Source of the DNA: Takakia lepidozioides
Lineage: Eukaryota > Streptophyta > Takakiopsida > Takakiales > Takakiaceae
Direction of reading: 5' to 3'
DNA: 64,000 nucleotides
Assembly: GCA_030704615.1 (NCBI GenBank)
Contig: CM060731.1
Coordinates: 95,894,756-95,958,755, forward strand
Both the position numbers and the translations under genes were made by a program. Below the pieces are notes generated by a model, which was not told the DNA's origin, did not search any database, and worked only from the letters and a program-made list of their open reading frames with translations. Numbering within the stretch: position 1 is the stretch's first letter; every line of letters starts with the position of its first letter. Below, piece by piece: positions 32,288 through 44,459 of this stretch.

Positions 32288-35200
32288 CTATGGTGAGGAT
32301 CCGCTATCACTGTCCGATGCATCCCCGCCCTCATGCAAGGATGGCTGCCTTCCACCTGCCTCCGAACCTGCACTGCCGCTACCGCTGTTACTCTGAGAAG
32401 CCCTCCCCTCAAAAATACCATCCTCACCAGCCGGAACTGTCCACCTGGGTGCGGAAGTGTCCTCAACATTCCCCTCGCTCTCGGACGCGGATTCTATTAC
32501 GAACTTCCCTACTCTGCCTTTCACAATTCTATGTTTGGCCTCACGCCTCATTATAATTCTCTGCTCATTCCCGTATGTCAATTGCTCTAACCGAGTAGGC
32601 CTATCCTCCCTCCTGATGGCTTCTTTGGCAGCCGTGTCTGCATAGGCTGGTAGAAAAAAGGGCTTCTGGGGACTCGCGAGAAACGATTTTCTGGCAAAGA
32701 ATGGCCGATGCGATTCTGTCTCCTCCTCTGCAACAGGGTCCGATTCGAGCAAGTCTCCCAGCTTCTCCTCGTCGGACGACTCTGCAAGGCTGAGTGTACG
32801 CACAAACATAGAATGAAGTACATTAGAGAATTCAAACAGGGAATCATCGGCAGGTTGCATGGTCCCTACAACCGAAACCAATACACTTACTATGGTGCAA
32901 CTCACTCGAAGACAGGCATTGGGGGAAGCGGCTTCGGGCGCCCCTGCATCGAACGAATTTCCCGGACTTCCTCCTCTTCATCTTCCTCCTCTCCTTCCAC
33001 GTCCTCTTCTGCGTTTTTGGGATCCTCAGTCGGAGGCAGACGCTGAAGGCCCGCCAAATTGTAATCGTACAAGGCCGTATCCCCCTCAAATGAGAACACA
33101 AATCGGTTCGACATCCTTCCCGCCCACATACAGGCACCTGCGAATTCATACGACACAACCACAGCCAAACTCAAGAATGAGTCGCTTCCTCGCACAAGCA
33201 AACATACAGAAACGGAAATGGTGTCAATTTCGGTGCCGCATTCAATTAACGTTCTCACCTGTATTTGCAGTGACGTCAAGGACCCTGCCTTCAACATCCG
33301 TACACGTTTCCATGAGCGTCTGGATGAATGCAGGACTCCTGGTCCTGCCATACCTCCATGGCTTGCCCGACAAATCACAAAGAATGTCCTTCTCTCCCAC
33401 ATGGTTGAACAGGACGTTATACTCCAGTGGATCAACTGTGGAATCAACAAGTCTTCCTGCTTCACGTAATTTGAATTTCGAATGTTCCTTCACGAAGCAA
33501 AATGCCTGAAAGATAAGAGTCTGCAGAGAAGGAAATGAAAACGTCAGAGGTGGCCTACACGTACAGGGGCAATTTCGGCGCAGAAATTGACATAGCAGAG
33601 GAGAACCACAGCATACCTTCTGGCCATCGTTGAGAAGACCCTGCGTGTTGATGCAAGTCCAGATCTTTTTCAGGATGGGTGCTGCACTTCTCCCCGTCCA
33701 TACTTTGATATCATTCTCAGTGACTTCTCCATCGGCTGCTAGCACAACAACACAGCCAACGTCGTCCAACATGTTGGCTGCGAACCCGAATGTGTGGCTC
33801 CAGTATCTTTCGTCGTACTTGTTCCACCAGGGAACTGAGCCCAGCCCCAGTATCTCCTGCCCATCCGGGATATCCACAAGGATCATGTCGATGGAGGCTT
33901 TCACCGCCCTGCCCCCGACTGTGCTCTTTTTGCCGTGGCTCATCGCCACAAAATACTCCATCATCTTTGTGTAGCCAGGAGTGTCCTCCATATCATTGCC
34001 AGTGGCCTTCCTCTTCCCCTTCCCCTGGTGGGCCTCGATCGCCTTCCTCAATCTCGTTATCTCCAGCCTTCTGGTCAGAGCAGTTAGGAAATTTTCATTA
34101 ACACACTCCACAATTGTGGGTGTTTTGAGGACTTCCCTGCCCGCAATGTGCACCGCACGGTAGGGTCTGCCAGGTGCATCCTCGTATAGTGATCTCTTCG
34201 CAGCCGACCCCCCGGAGCGCTGGCCCTTGTGAATTTTCGGACGAGGTGTGGCCCCCTGGGTGTTTTCCTGCTGGAAATCGTCGTCGGAATCCTCCTCATC
34301 TGGCTGACTGTGTTGCTGCTTCTTCTTCTTGGGTGTGGGGGTCTTCGTCTCTTGCCCCTGTTTGCGCGTTCTTTTCTTCCTGTCCTTGGGCTGCTCAGCT
34401 GCCTGCTTCTCCATCTGCTCCTTCGCCAACGCTGCCGCCTTGGCTGACTTTCTCAGTGCTTTCTGCTTGGCTGCCTCCTCTGCTTTCAGTCTTTCCGCGT
34501 CCTCTGGTTGGGGATCCGATTGCGCCTTCATAGCCCTGGCATTCGCTTCCTTCTTCAAGTTAACCTCCGAGAGGTCAACGGTCCCACTTGGGAGATCCAC
34601 ATACCAGGGGCAGTCTACCAAATGCTCGGCATGCCACTCCTTCGCCATTACTTCTGTGTACATCGTTCCACGACCTCCAGGTGTCCTCCACGCCAGGAAG
34701 AATGGTGGAACCCTTTGAATGGCTCCGGACGGAATGAGTGCAAAGTTTATGTACCTGCAATCACGAGGCAGTTCAACAAAAATCATTCTACCGATGCATC
34801 ATGCAAGTGGAAGTTGTCAATGCACAAGGTATTTCGGCACCGAAATACGGAGTGGACCGTGCCCCAATTACCCAGAACTCACATCTTGCAGAGGTATATT
34901 TCGGCGCCGCAATATCCATCGCTGCTTAACCAAATCATCTAAACTGCAAATAGGGGGATGCATTGTCAGCAGATTACCTGAACAGGACACGCATTGCCGC
35001 TTTGTCGGCACCCTCCTGCTCTTCGATGTATACGCTGCGTCTTGCCTTTGCAATTTCTCTGAAAAAGAGGTTTGCGAAGCGCCCTCGCCACGACTGCACG
35101 TAGTTCTCCATTGTCTCAGGCTTCGTCCAGTCGATCTGTAACTTGAAAGTGGTGGTGTTGCAGTCCAATTGCTCCTGGGCGTGGGTCAGTACCTGCATCA

Positions 35201-37458
35201 TGGCAGGTTTCCAAAACATTCATGATTTTGAAATTGCGACGATGTCCAACACAGAATAGGAGAAAATTATACCTGATGCCACCAAGTCATGACATTGAGC
35301 CAGTCGTTCATTTTGTCGTCTGTTGGCTCGATGGGAAAGTGGTACAGCAGCTTCGTGTTTGTATGGCCGTTCCAGATTCGCAGCCACCTCGTCTGCAGCC
35401 ACCTCACATCGGTCAGACAAGAACTCCAACATAAGAATCGCGAGAAGTCACAAAACAAGAATAAACACATGCTTACCTTCTCCGCCGGCTCAACACAGGA
35501 CACTGCGATGTGATGAAGTTTCTCCATGGACATTTCCGGTTTCATGGGTCTGGAGTAATGCAGTCCTATCTCCGCCAGGAACTCGGCACCAAGACCAGGG
35601 TCAGCGATTGCAACTTGCTTAACAAGTTTGGACCTGTACTTGGTCCGGGATTGCTTCCCTGCCTGCACAATATGACTCTCTATCGACGCGTCCGCCTTGT
35701 TGGGGGCATCATTCTCAAAGAACTGCCTTTTGGCATAGGCCAAGTCATCCCTGATGTTCGTCTGCATTCCCATACCCAGCAGATACAGTCAGGCCACGGA
35801 TCCCTGCAACAAATAACATTAAATTGATACTGAAATTTGAGATGAACCTCACCGAATAGAGGATCTCCACCATGGCGTCCAGTGTTGGTCGGTACCAGGT
35901 GCGATCTGCTTTCGCTAGGGACTTCCTGTACAGCTCGGGATCGAGGGACTTTTGGAAGTCCGTCAGCGGAGCTGTCCCCACTTCTTGCACTCTGTAGAGC
36001 GTATGTGCCAGATGAGTTTCCACGAAGGCCCTCTCTGTTACCCTGCCATGGAGAAAAAAAACAACATGAAAATATGATTTCGGCACAGCAATCCAATTTC
36101 CAGTTCATAGAGTGCATGACAGTGGTGAACATTGCCTATTTCGGCGCCGCAATAGGCAGTACACAAGGATGTAATTGTATACTTACAGATTTATATCCGC
36201 CATGGCACCCTTCAACAGTCCTCTGTCCCTGACGTCCACCTTCACGACAATGCAGTCCACCATGTAATGCCAACTGATATCTTGCGGATGCATTTCAGCA
36301 ATGTACTCTGTCCAGGCAAGCATCCTGTGGTTCCCGTCCCAAACGAAGAACATCTTCCCTTCCATGTGTGCGAATGTGGGATTAGTCTTCAGATAGGCTT
36401 CAAACTCGGCATTAACAGTGTGCCAGTGGGGGCCCCAATTCTGAAGCTCCTCTGCAGTGGGGCCCCTTGTGACACCCTGGTCATTCTCAATGGAAACGTA
36501 GAATGCTGCCGACCCCCGTCTGTACCCTTCTCTGAAGTTGTGCTTCAGTCGATCGATATCCCCTGGCAGTGCTTGCCTTACAACTGGAAGGCTTACCATG
36601 CGACACAAAGGAACTTTGAGGTTCTCCGGATACACCATGGAGCCCAAAACGCGGCCTATGTTGCTATGAGTCTCTGCCAGCAACCTGTTTGCTGCTATGT
36701 TCATGTCTCGTGCGCTCATGAGCATACCCGCCACCAGTTTCTTACTTGTATCACCTCTGTCACTTCCCTCACCCCTCTCACCAGCCTGTGTACTGTCCTG
36801 GAGGTTTTGCTCCTCCGCAAGCTCCAGCAGGTTCTGATCGTCGCCAAGTCGTACCACGTTATCGTCCTCTCCTTCTGTCAGTTGAATGGGCCGCCCTTCT
36901 GCAGATCCGACTCCCACATCTCCAGCGGCCTCCACCGCATCTGTGTTTTCTGAAATTGACTGCAAACCCAATATCTCCGCTTCCAGTCTCCCTAGGGGTT
37001 TTACTGGCGAAGCCATGGGCTCCTTCTGCTTTCTCGGCTTCCGAACTCTAGGTGGGCTTTTCGGAGGCGATATCTGAGGTGTTGAATGAGGACTCGTCTG
37101 CCTCGATGCACTTCCACCTTGTGAGCGCAGCACCCGGGCAGGAGTATCCAAAGTTGACTGTGTTGCCTCGCCCCCCTGCGATCCCTCCCCAGCTCCCATG
37201 TCAAACAAACAGGAAAACATGAGACACTGCACGCCAAAAAAAAGGTGTAAAAGGAATATTGCGTATGGAGTGCTTCACATCCGCGAAGCACGAATCTCTC
37301 ACTGGTGGGCGATCCGAGTCTCCGGATAACGAGGTCTGCATTTCATGCATGAGACGGAGCTTAAGTCGTGTCGTCGGCGGCTTCCCAAAATCCCGCGTCC
37401 TCCTCTTTGCCGGAGTCGCCTGACCTTCCACAAACTCTATGCTACCACTATGCCGCAT
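32288..37458 (-). CDS. ParB-like domain plus permuted (beta-class) amino-methyltransferase-like protein, 10 exons, about 1382 aa
   Basis: Exons on the - strand, low to high: 32288-32789, 32906-33137, 33259-33505, 33617-34754, 34978-35192, 35273-35392, 35477-35761, 35853-36042, 36187-37226 and 37279-37458. They total 4149 nt, an exact multiple of three, with compatible GT-AG phases; the acceptor at 35761 is the least certain. Residues about 265-400 resemble a ParB N-terminal domain (MVSLPVVRQALPG, then FFVWDGNHRMLAW). Residues about 770-830 are a Lys-rich helix with nuclear-signal-like KDRKKRTRK and PKKKKQ. Near 971 is MILVDIPDG, like a degenerate DPPY motif IV, and near 1131 LDVTANTGA, like motif I after a motif X-like PAFIQTLMET. 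IV-before-I order fits beta-class N4/N6 methyltransferases. The C-terminus is acidic. Catalytic ability is doubtful. Confidence 0.75.
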
Positions 37459-37690
37459 AAGGAGAGGAAACGCAGGAGAACGTCACTGCAGAAGGGCAAG
37501 GAGCGAGAGAGCGAAGCGGTGGAACATGCAACCACTATGCACGAGCAGATGCGTAAGCAGCCACGTCTCCCGAAGCGTTGCCACCGTCCAACACTTTTTG
37601 CCGTATGGGTGATGAAGAGATTGTGACCCCTGACACGTTCGCACGGATGAAGTCGACTGGAACACGACGCGTGCCAGTTCCAGCCACCAG
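37459..37690. promoter_or_regulatory. Probable 5' region of the ParB/methyltransferase-like gene
   Basis: This is the segment upstream of the ATG at 37458 (- strand). No core promoter motif can be named with confidence. It leads into the palindrome array. Confidence 0.3.
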
Positions 37691-39420
37691 TACAAGACGG
37701 TTTATCCGAATTGCGGCACCGAAATACCTTCCGTTCACCGGATGCTGTTCCCGGAGCAGCCGGCATTGAATGAAATATCCGCACATCATGAAACCCAACC
37801 GCCATGAAAATCCCCTGCCTATGACATTCAACAGTCAGGTCGGTACGTTTCAACAGCGGACGGATGAATTTCGGCGCCGAAATTCATCCTATTCAAGTGC
37901 TTTCATACGCAAACTTACGAATTTCGGCGCCGCAATTCATCGCTTCCGAAGTCCTCATCCGTCATGAGCAAACCTGTCAGTGGGATATCGGAGCCGGAAT
38001 TAATTCCGGGACAGTGAAAACGGTTGCACTTGGGCACATTTCATCCATATTTCGGCGCCGAAATTCATTACGAATATCTCCGTCCGCGCGTAGACGAGGT
38101 GAAATCATCATTATTTCGGCGCCGAAATTCATCCAGAGCGAAGACTAAATTGGCACCATGCTACGCTTTGCCGCCATCATTGCCCCTGACGGATGCTGTC
38201 CATGCCTGTTGGACTTGCCATTTGTGGACATTTAACTATAATTTCGGCGCCGAAATTATACTTTATGTGCGGCAACGTCCCGTGCGAAAAAGACCACTTA
38301 ATGGATACTGTCGGTTTCAAATGAAAAAAAACGGCTAAAATGCAATTAATTTTGACAGAAGTGGTTTAATATGCCGATTTCTCCATTAAATGCAGAATAT
38401 TCCTGTTATATTCGTCGGAACGGGGTATTTCCAACGATTTACGGAAAATTATCATCCAAAAGCAAAAAGTAAGTGCCGGGTTTGGACGAATTTCGGCGCC
38501 GAAATTCATCCGTCGCATAGAAAATGTAATATTAGAGTTACTCATTGCGGACAGTAAGGATGAATTTCGGCGCCGAAATTGATCCATTTCAAAGAAAAAT
38601 AAATATTGGAGGGAGGGCATTGGATGAATTTCGGCGCCGAAATCCGGCGCTCAAACCCTGAAAAGAATTTGGAGGGATGAAGTCGGCTGAATTTCGGCGC
38701 CGAAATTCATTGCTCGCGAAGAAAAAAAAATTTCGGGAGGACTTCGGATGAATTTCGGCGCCGAAATTCATTGCTCGCGAAGGAAAATAAAAAATTTCGG
38801 GAGGACTTGGAATGAATTTCGGCGCCGAAATTCAATGCTCGCGAAGAAAAAAATAAAATCGGGAGGATTTCGGTTGAATTTCGGCGCCGAAATTCATTGC
38901 TCGCGAAGAAAAAGGAAAATTAAAAGGGAGTACTTGGATGAGATTCGGCGCCAAAGTTCATCTGTCGCAAAGAAAAATAAAAACAGAAAGGACTTCCGAT
39001 GAATTCTGGCACCGAAATCCATCCGCAGGGCAGCAGAATTAGGGTCGGAAAAGGAGATGAAGAATGAATTTCGGCGCCGAAATACATCCATTCTGCCGAT
39101 TCAGGATTACTGTCATTCGGAAGTCGGCACCGATATCCGGACACGTGGTCAATCACGACTGTAATCAGGAACACATTCATCCGTATTTTGGCATCTAAAT
39201 TCAACCCATATGTGCAGATACAATTTAATGAAGAAGAAGTTCATCCGAATTTCGGCACCGAAATCCATCCGTTGGGTGCTTGGTCAGTTTAATGAGGTAA
39301 ACAAATTACGATTTCTGTTGCCAGAATTCATCCCTTGGCTTCCAAAGCTGTTACATGACAGAGATGTTCATCCAGATTTCGGTGCCGAAATTCATGGGAA
39401 GGCCTGATTTATTGTACCCC
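37690..39420. repeat. Central palindrome array of copy 3 between divergent genes
   Basis: Perfect or near-perfect GAATTTCGGCGCCGAAATTC units have cores at about 37871, 37926, 38053, 38118, 38246, 38495, 38569, 38633, 38697, 38757, 38821, 38883, 38947 and 39072, with GGTGCC/GGCACC variants at the edges. The dense block 38569-38947 has spacings of 64, 64, 60, 64, 62 and 64. It keeps one palindrome (38569) that copy 2 has lost by a small deletion. The array is the only sequence between the two element genes, so it is the likely regulatory or binding region. Confidence 0.92.
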
Positions 39421-39643
39421 AAGTGGTTGTACATTACAATTCAGGCACCAAATATCCGATGTGAACTTGCTGTTTTCGTCCGTTTTTTTAACGTACGTTA
39501 CACACCTTCATCTTTACGTGCACTGATCACCCATCCTGTTGGATACGGAATCCTCCAGAAAATCATTTGTGTTATTAGGTAGGACACACTCTTCTCATTG
39601 CAGGACTTCGCTGCGGAGCGTACCGAGAGGTCCCGTCTTCAAA

Positions 39644-42600
39644 ATGGACTCCCGTGTTTGGGTCAACGTGTACTTCCATCCTGATTCTCTGAAAGCTAAA
39701 ATACCCTGCGACCAAGGATTTGCGATTGTCACTGAGCAGTACTTGTGTGTGAAGTTCGGGCTCCGCCCTGGAACGGTGTTTTTGGAAGAGGAGACGAAGG
39801 ATGCTTATGGAAATTTTCTGGAAAGTGCCGTCATTCTGCATGCAGATTTCGGAAAAGGCAAAGAGTGGCGGCTCCCAGCTTCTGAATCCATCCGGTACAG
39901 TGCCATTGGTGAAATCGTGCCTAAAGAGTTCCCACGCTGGAACTTGGTTGATCCTCCTTCCACAAGAGGGTCTGGCGTGCAAGATGTGAAGGATGTGGGC
40001 ACCTCTTCACAAGCAGAGAAGCCCAAACATGTGAAAAGGGAAATCCAGGAAAACAGGGAAACAGTCGTCCACGACTTATCCAGTGACGATGAAGACTGTA
40101 TGGTCCTTCCATCGTATGTTTCGAAGTCGTCCGTCACTAGGAGTGTTCAGCATACACCGTCCGACTCAACTTCCGTCCGCTCAGTAATCGACATATTGCG
40201 GAGGATGAAGACAACGGGTTCCCGCTCCAGTGACCTTCTTAGGCTTGATTACGACAAAACTCCAATCCATTCTGTGGAAACTTTGCCTGATGTTGTGGAT
40301 GGGAATGCTATCTACGAGTTCCCTCCAGTGCCGGCAGGCGCAGGCCCAGACGGCATGCTCGCAGGAATGAACAGGAAACATGACGGCCACCCTTGGTGTG
40401 TCACCAAAACTTCATCGTCCAACCTGGGTGATGGAGTTCGAGTGAGATATGTATTGTGTGCTGGGCATCTTAAATGTTTCTCGAGCACATGTTACCATTA
40501 CACTAGCAAAGGCACCAGGAATGAGACTGACTGGATTGGCAATTCGTCGACCCCATTTTGGCCTCAAGGTAGAGTTCCTGCAGGGACGTTCAAGTGTGCC
40601 CATTGCAACGCAGCCCCTACGTGCATGGCAGTGTGCAACGCCAAGCAGTACTACGTCGGGACCGTCGGCCCAGCGTGCACCAGAGCATGCATTCACATCG
40701 GAAAGCATGAGCACCCCCTCGCCAGAGGCAATTGCAGAGTCGCTTTTCAACAAGCCCAGGATATTATCAAGGAGGAGGTGAGGTTGAGGCCGGGTGCAAA
40801 ACCAAAGCAGATACAGCTCGCATCGGCACATAGGATTGCAATTGGCAGAATAATGTCGGAGGACGGAAGCACAAGAGAGAAGCTGGGCGAGGGGGACATG
40901 AAGGACCTGCTGGAAGCTGTCTCCCATGTGTGCAGCCCCAATGTCAGGAACCACATTGTCAGCTGCAAGAAACGAATCGGAAGAGGATCAGACATGCACT
41001 CCATCTTGGAAGTGAAGCGCACATGCGGCTACGACTTCATCCAAGGCAGCTTCTTTCCTGGTCAAGGCTCGGAGACGGACAGGTGCTTCATATTTAAGAT
41101 GTCAACGTGCGGACCGGGGAGCGGCGTCGATTTGGTGAAGCGGATGACCAGTGGAGACCTCTCAAATTGTTGGGTCATGTTCGACCACATCCGGCGAATT
41201 ACCAACCACGATTGGGTGACAATGGGGGCACATGTATACGACCCACATTGCAGAAAGTTGATGACCATTGCTATCTGCGAAATGAAGGGAGAAGACACAG
41301 ATTCGGAGTTGCATATGTGGCGCGGAATTAATGAGCAAATGGCGAGAGCCAAGTTGCCCCCTCCCGATTTTAGGGGCTTCATGGCTGACAATGCCCAGGC
41401 AAACTGGGCTGCAGTTAGGAGGGTATATGGGGACGACCCAAAGACTCCAATGGAAGGAAAGGAGAGATCTTGCGGGTTCCACTTCATGCAGAGTTTGACG
41501 CAAAACACGAAAAGGTTCGTGGCGTCACGCCACCGGCAGGATCATATCAGTATGTGCCTAGCGTGGAAAAATGCGAATTCCATCGACGAGGCGGAGACCG
41601 AGTTTGCAACCATACGCGCCTGGTGGGTGTCTTCAGGGGCAGTGGATGTGAAAGATCAGCCAGAACTGCAAACGTGGCTTGCGTGGTGGCATTATAGATT
41701 CCGCCAGTTTGGAGACTACATGAGACAGGTAACACATTTCTGTACTTGACAATTGTTCTGTTTTGTGCTTGGACATTCTCCACAATCAGTGACATATCTA
41801 ATTTCCTTCAACAGGACATGAGCTTGGAGGATGACACGGATATGCCGACGACGAACATGGCCGAATCGGTGCACTCTTCCTGGCGTGCTTCCTCTGCAGC
41901 ACATCTCGTTGACATGTTGACAGCAACAACAGAAGATATTGTGAGGGCCATCATGCAACAATCTCATTACTACCAGTTTCTGGGAGGAAAGCAATGGGGT
42001 ATCGGACCAGACAGGCAGGAGATGCTGATGAGGGCGGCGCATCGTTCGACCGATCCCAAAAAATGGACTGCTGCATTGCGGGAAACAATAAGGTCAACGC
42101 CGTTACACAGTCGGGGGAACTGCCTGGAGGGCGATGTCCGCAGCCGGCCGGTGAAGAGAAGAATTGAGGACATGCCCGGAGGGGATGGGGATTCATGGAG
42201 ATCAGATATGAACATCCGCACTCAACCTCGGGGCGCAACGATGTTGCGTCCCACGCCTCCACGAAGCAGGACTCGTACCCCCTCTCCTGCAGCATCCATG
42301 GAATCGCTGCCAGACTCGGGACAACATGCCGAGGATGGGCATGTTGCTCCTGTTTTCGTTACCCAATACAACATTCCAATCGTGGAGCGAGATGTGTCGG
42401 CCTCGCAGTGGAGAATTGCACGGACCCGTCCGACATTTCGTGGCAAATGTTGTGCTGTTCGTGTCGACACCAACCAGAGATGCAATGAGATGATTCGGAG
42501 GAGCCCGCAGGGCGGTGTGCCTGCCCCTTGCTTCACAGGGAGATTTGTGTGCGCAAAGTTTGTGGAGGCCACACTGAAGGAGTTTTGGTTCTGCAGGCAC

Positions 42601-43239
42601 GACATCATGTCGTGTGTGTTCGGCAAGCCCAAGTATGGTGTACAAGGCATGCCTGAACCACCGGCAGTCTGGCCTGTGGCAAGTGGTACAGATCTTACCC
42701 TGGAGGAGGCAGACGCTCTAGGAAGTGCAGGGTTTCGACTGGTGGAGAGGACAGACGTTCCACGAAATCCAATTCCCAATCGTCATCCTCCTCCCACGAG
42801 AAGCTCTTCGCCCCGCATACCGGTGGGTGACCCCGCAGCTTGGCCCACCCATCGGTGGGGTAAACTGAAAAGACGGCGGCCACCAACAAAGGCGAACGAC
42901 ACCAGGATGGCCAACGCTCTTGCAATGCCCTGCATAGTGCAAGGTTGCAGGGATGTTCCTCACCCCGGGATGGGGCGCATATTTCAGTTGTCAACAGCCG
43001 GGTCTGCTGCGCGCAGTGTCGTGTATGCAATCACGGTTTCACAGTACCCAGCTTGCAACTGTGAGGACTTCCTTGTTATGGAATCGAAGAATGCAGCATA
43101 CGTCCCCTGCAAACACCTTTATTACATTTTTATGAAGCGCATGAGTTGCATATCCGCAGTGGACGTCTTCATCACTCCAACACTGAGTTTCAACGAGCTG
43201 CACAAGGCCCTACGGCAGGATACTGGTCGGACTGCTTGA
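39644..43239 (+). CDS. MULE-like DDE transposase with GCM/WRKY-like and SWIM zinc fingers, two exons, 1169 aa, intact
   Basis: The exons are 39644-41728 and 41815-43239. The intron begins GTAACA and ends CAACAG, phase 0. The ATG at 39644 (MDSRVWVNVYFHPD) is the first after a possible upstream splice acceptor at 39603, so an extra 5' exon is possible. Residues about 243-362 form a Cys/His-rich zinc region of WRKY-GCM type (HPWCVTKT to ACIHIGKHEHP). The DDE core has Asp514 (MFDHI), Asp582 (MADNAQ), the C-x2-H motif at 610-613 (SCGFHF) and Glu712 (TTNMAESVHSSW). A second Cys-rich patch lies near 900-950. A SWIM finger, Cys1109-x-Cys1111 with Cys1127-x-His1129, closes the protein. Mutator-type transposases excise and insert DNA by binding terminal repeats. 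The family assignment rests on this domain order. Confidence 0.83.
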
Positions 43240-43920
43240 CATTCCACATTCGGGAAGGAGAAAGTGGCAATTATATTACATTCATCTTCTTGCACCCTAT
43301 TTTTTTGTGAGGAATTATACACTTGGTGGTGCCGCATCGCCATGGCTACATGTGAATTTCGTCCACCTTTATGAGAAGACTCCAATTTGCTACAAATACA
43401 TTGTTACTGTTCTGCAAATGTGATGCCTTTACAAGATTGCTAGTTCTGTGTCCCAGTGGGAAGGGTCCTACTGCACATTCCAGCATTTGCATACTGCACC
43501 TTGTGCAAACAGCAATCCATACGACAAAGGACACGTCCCAGCATACTGGCAGTGAATTGCAAAAAACCTTAACAGAAGATTATCGAAGCATGTATATTCC
43601 CCATATGGCACAGGGAAGCTGCTTGATTTCTGAATGAAAATGTATGTGCCATGAGTGTCAGCGAGTTGAAACATGTCTACTCTAGCATGCAAAAACTATG
43701 GTCCCCTCGCCCAAGAAGAAGGAACTCGAACTGGCCTCTCAAGGACCTCCTCAGTGACCGGGTGCCTATCGTCCCTGTAAACATCCAGGAAGACAATGAT
43801 GTCGTCTGCTTTCGGGAAAATGACTCCCGTCTGGCGTCGATAGATGTGATTCGGAACTCAAAGCAGGGAGGAGATGGGCACAACAGAGAAGAGTGAAGAG
43901 CAAAATGAGAGCAAGACCTC
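43240..43920. other. Non-coding region after the transposase
   Basis: No gene is seen. Junctions near 43350 (CACATGTGAATTTCGTCCACC) and 43770 (GGTGCCTATCGTCCCTG) mark the places where copy 3 lacks 235 and 390 bp present in copy 2. Confidence 0.55.
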
Positions 43921-43939
43921 CCTCACCGTAAGGCGGGTA

Positions 43940-44330
43940 TTTGCTCTCCGACGCCCAATTTCGGCGCCGTTATTACATGGAGTGCGGAAGCTTCAGCCGA
44001 GAATTTTGTTTCCGCAGGTCAATTTCGGCGCCGTTATTGGTTGCAATCCCCAGCCTTCAGCCGGGTATTTGGTTTCCGGACCCAATTTCGGCGCCGTTAT
44101 CGGCTGCACTCCGGTGGCTTCAGCCGAGTATTTGGTTTCCGGGGCCCATTTCGGCGCCGTTATCGCCTGCACTCCGGAGGATGCAGCCGGGTATTTGGTT
44201 GGCAGAGCCCAATTACTTTCACCGTTGTTGGCTTCACTCCCGAGCCTTCAGCCCGCTATTTCTTTTCCTGTGCCCAATTACGGCGTCGTTATACCCAACC
44301 ATCCTGCACTTCTGCAATAGTACTATCCAC
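43940..44330. repeat. 63-bp subterminal repeat array of copy 3
   Basis: Units of CCAATTTCGGCGCCGTTAT form have cores at 43963, 44027, about 44090 and about 44153, followed by degenerate units to about 44290. It is the mirror of 15820-16050. Confidence 0.87.
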
Positions 44331-44459
44331 GGTTATAGGTCGCCATTGCGTTTTCGGAGTCTGCAAACCCGGATCCTAATTCCGCTTGCGTCTCTGCCTC
44401 TGGGATAATTTCGGTGCCGTTATTGCCCAGAATTCAGTTATTCTATGACCTGGCCTGGC

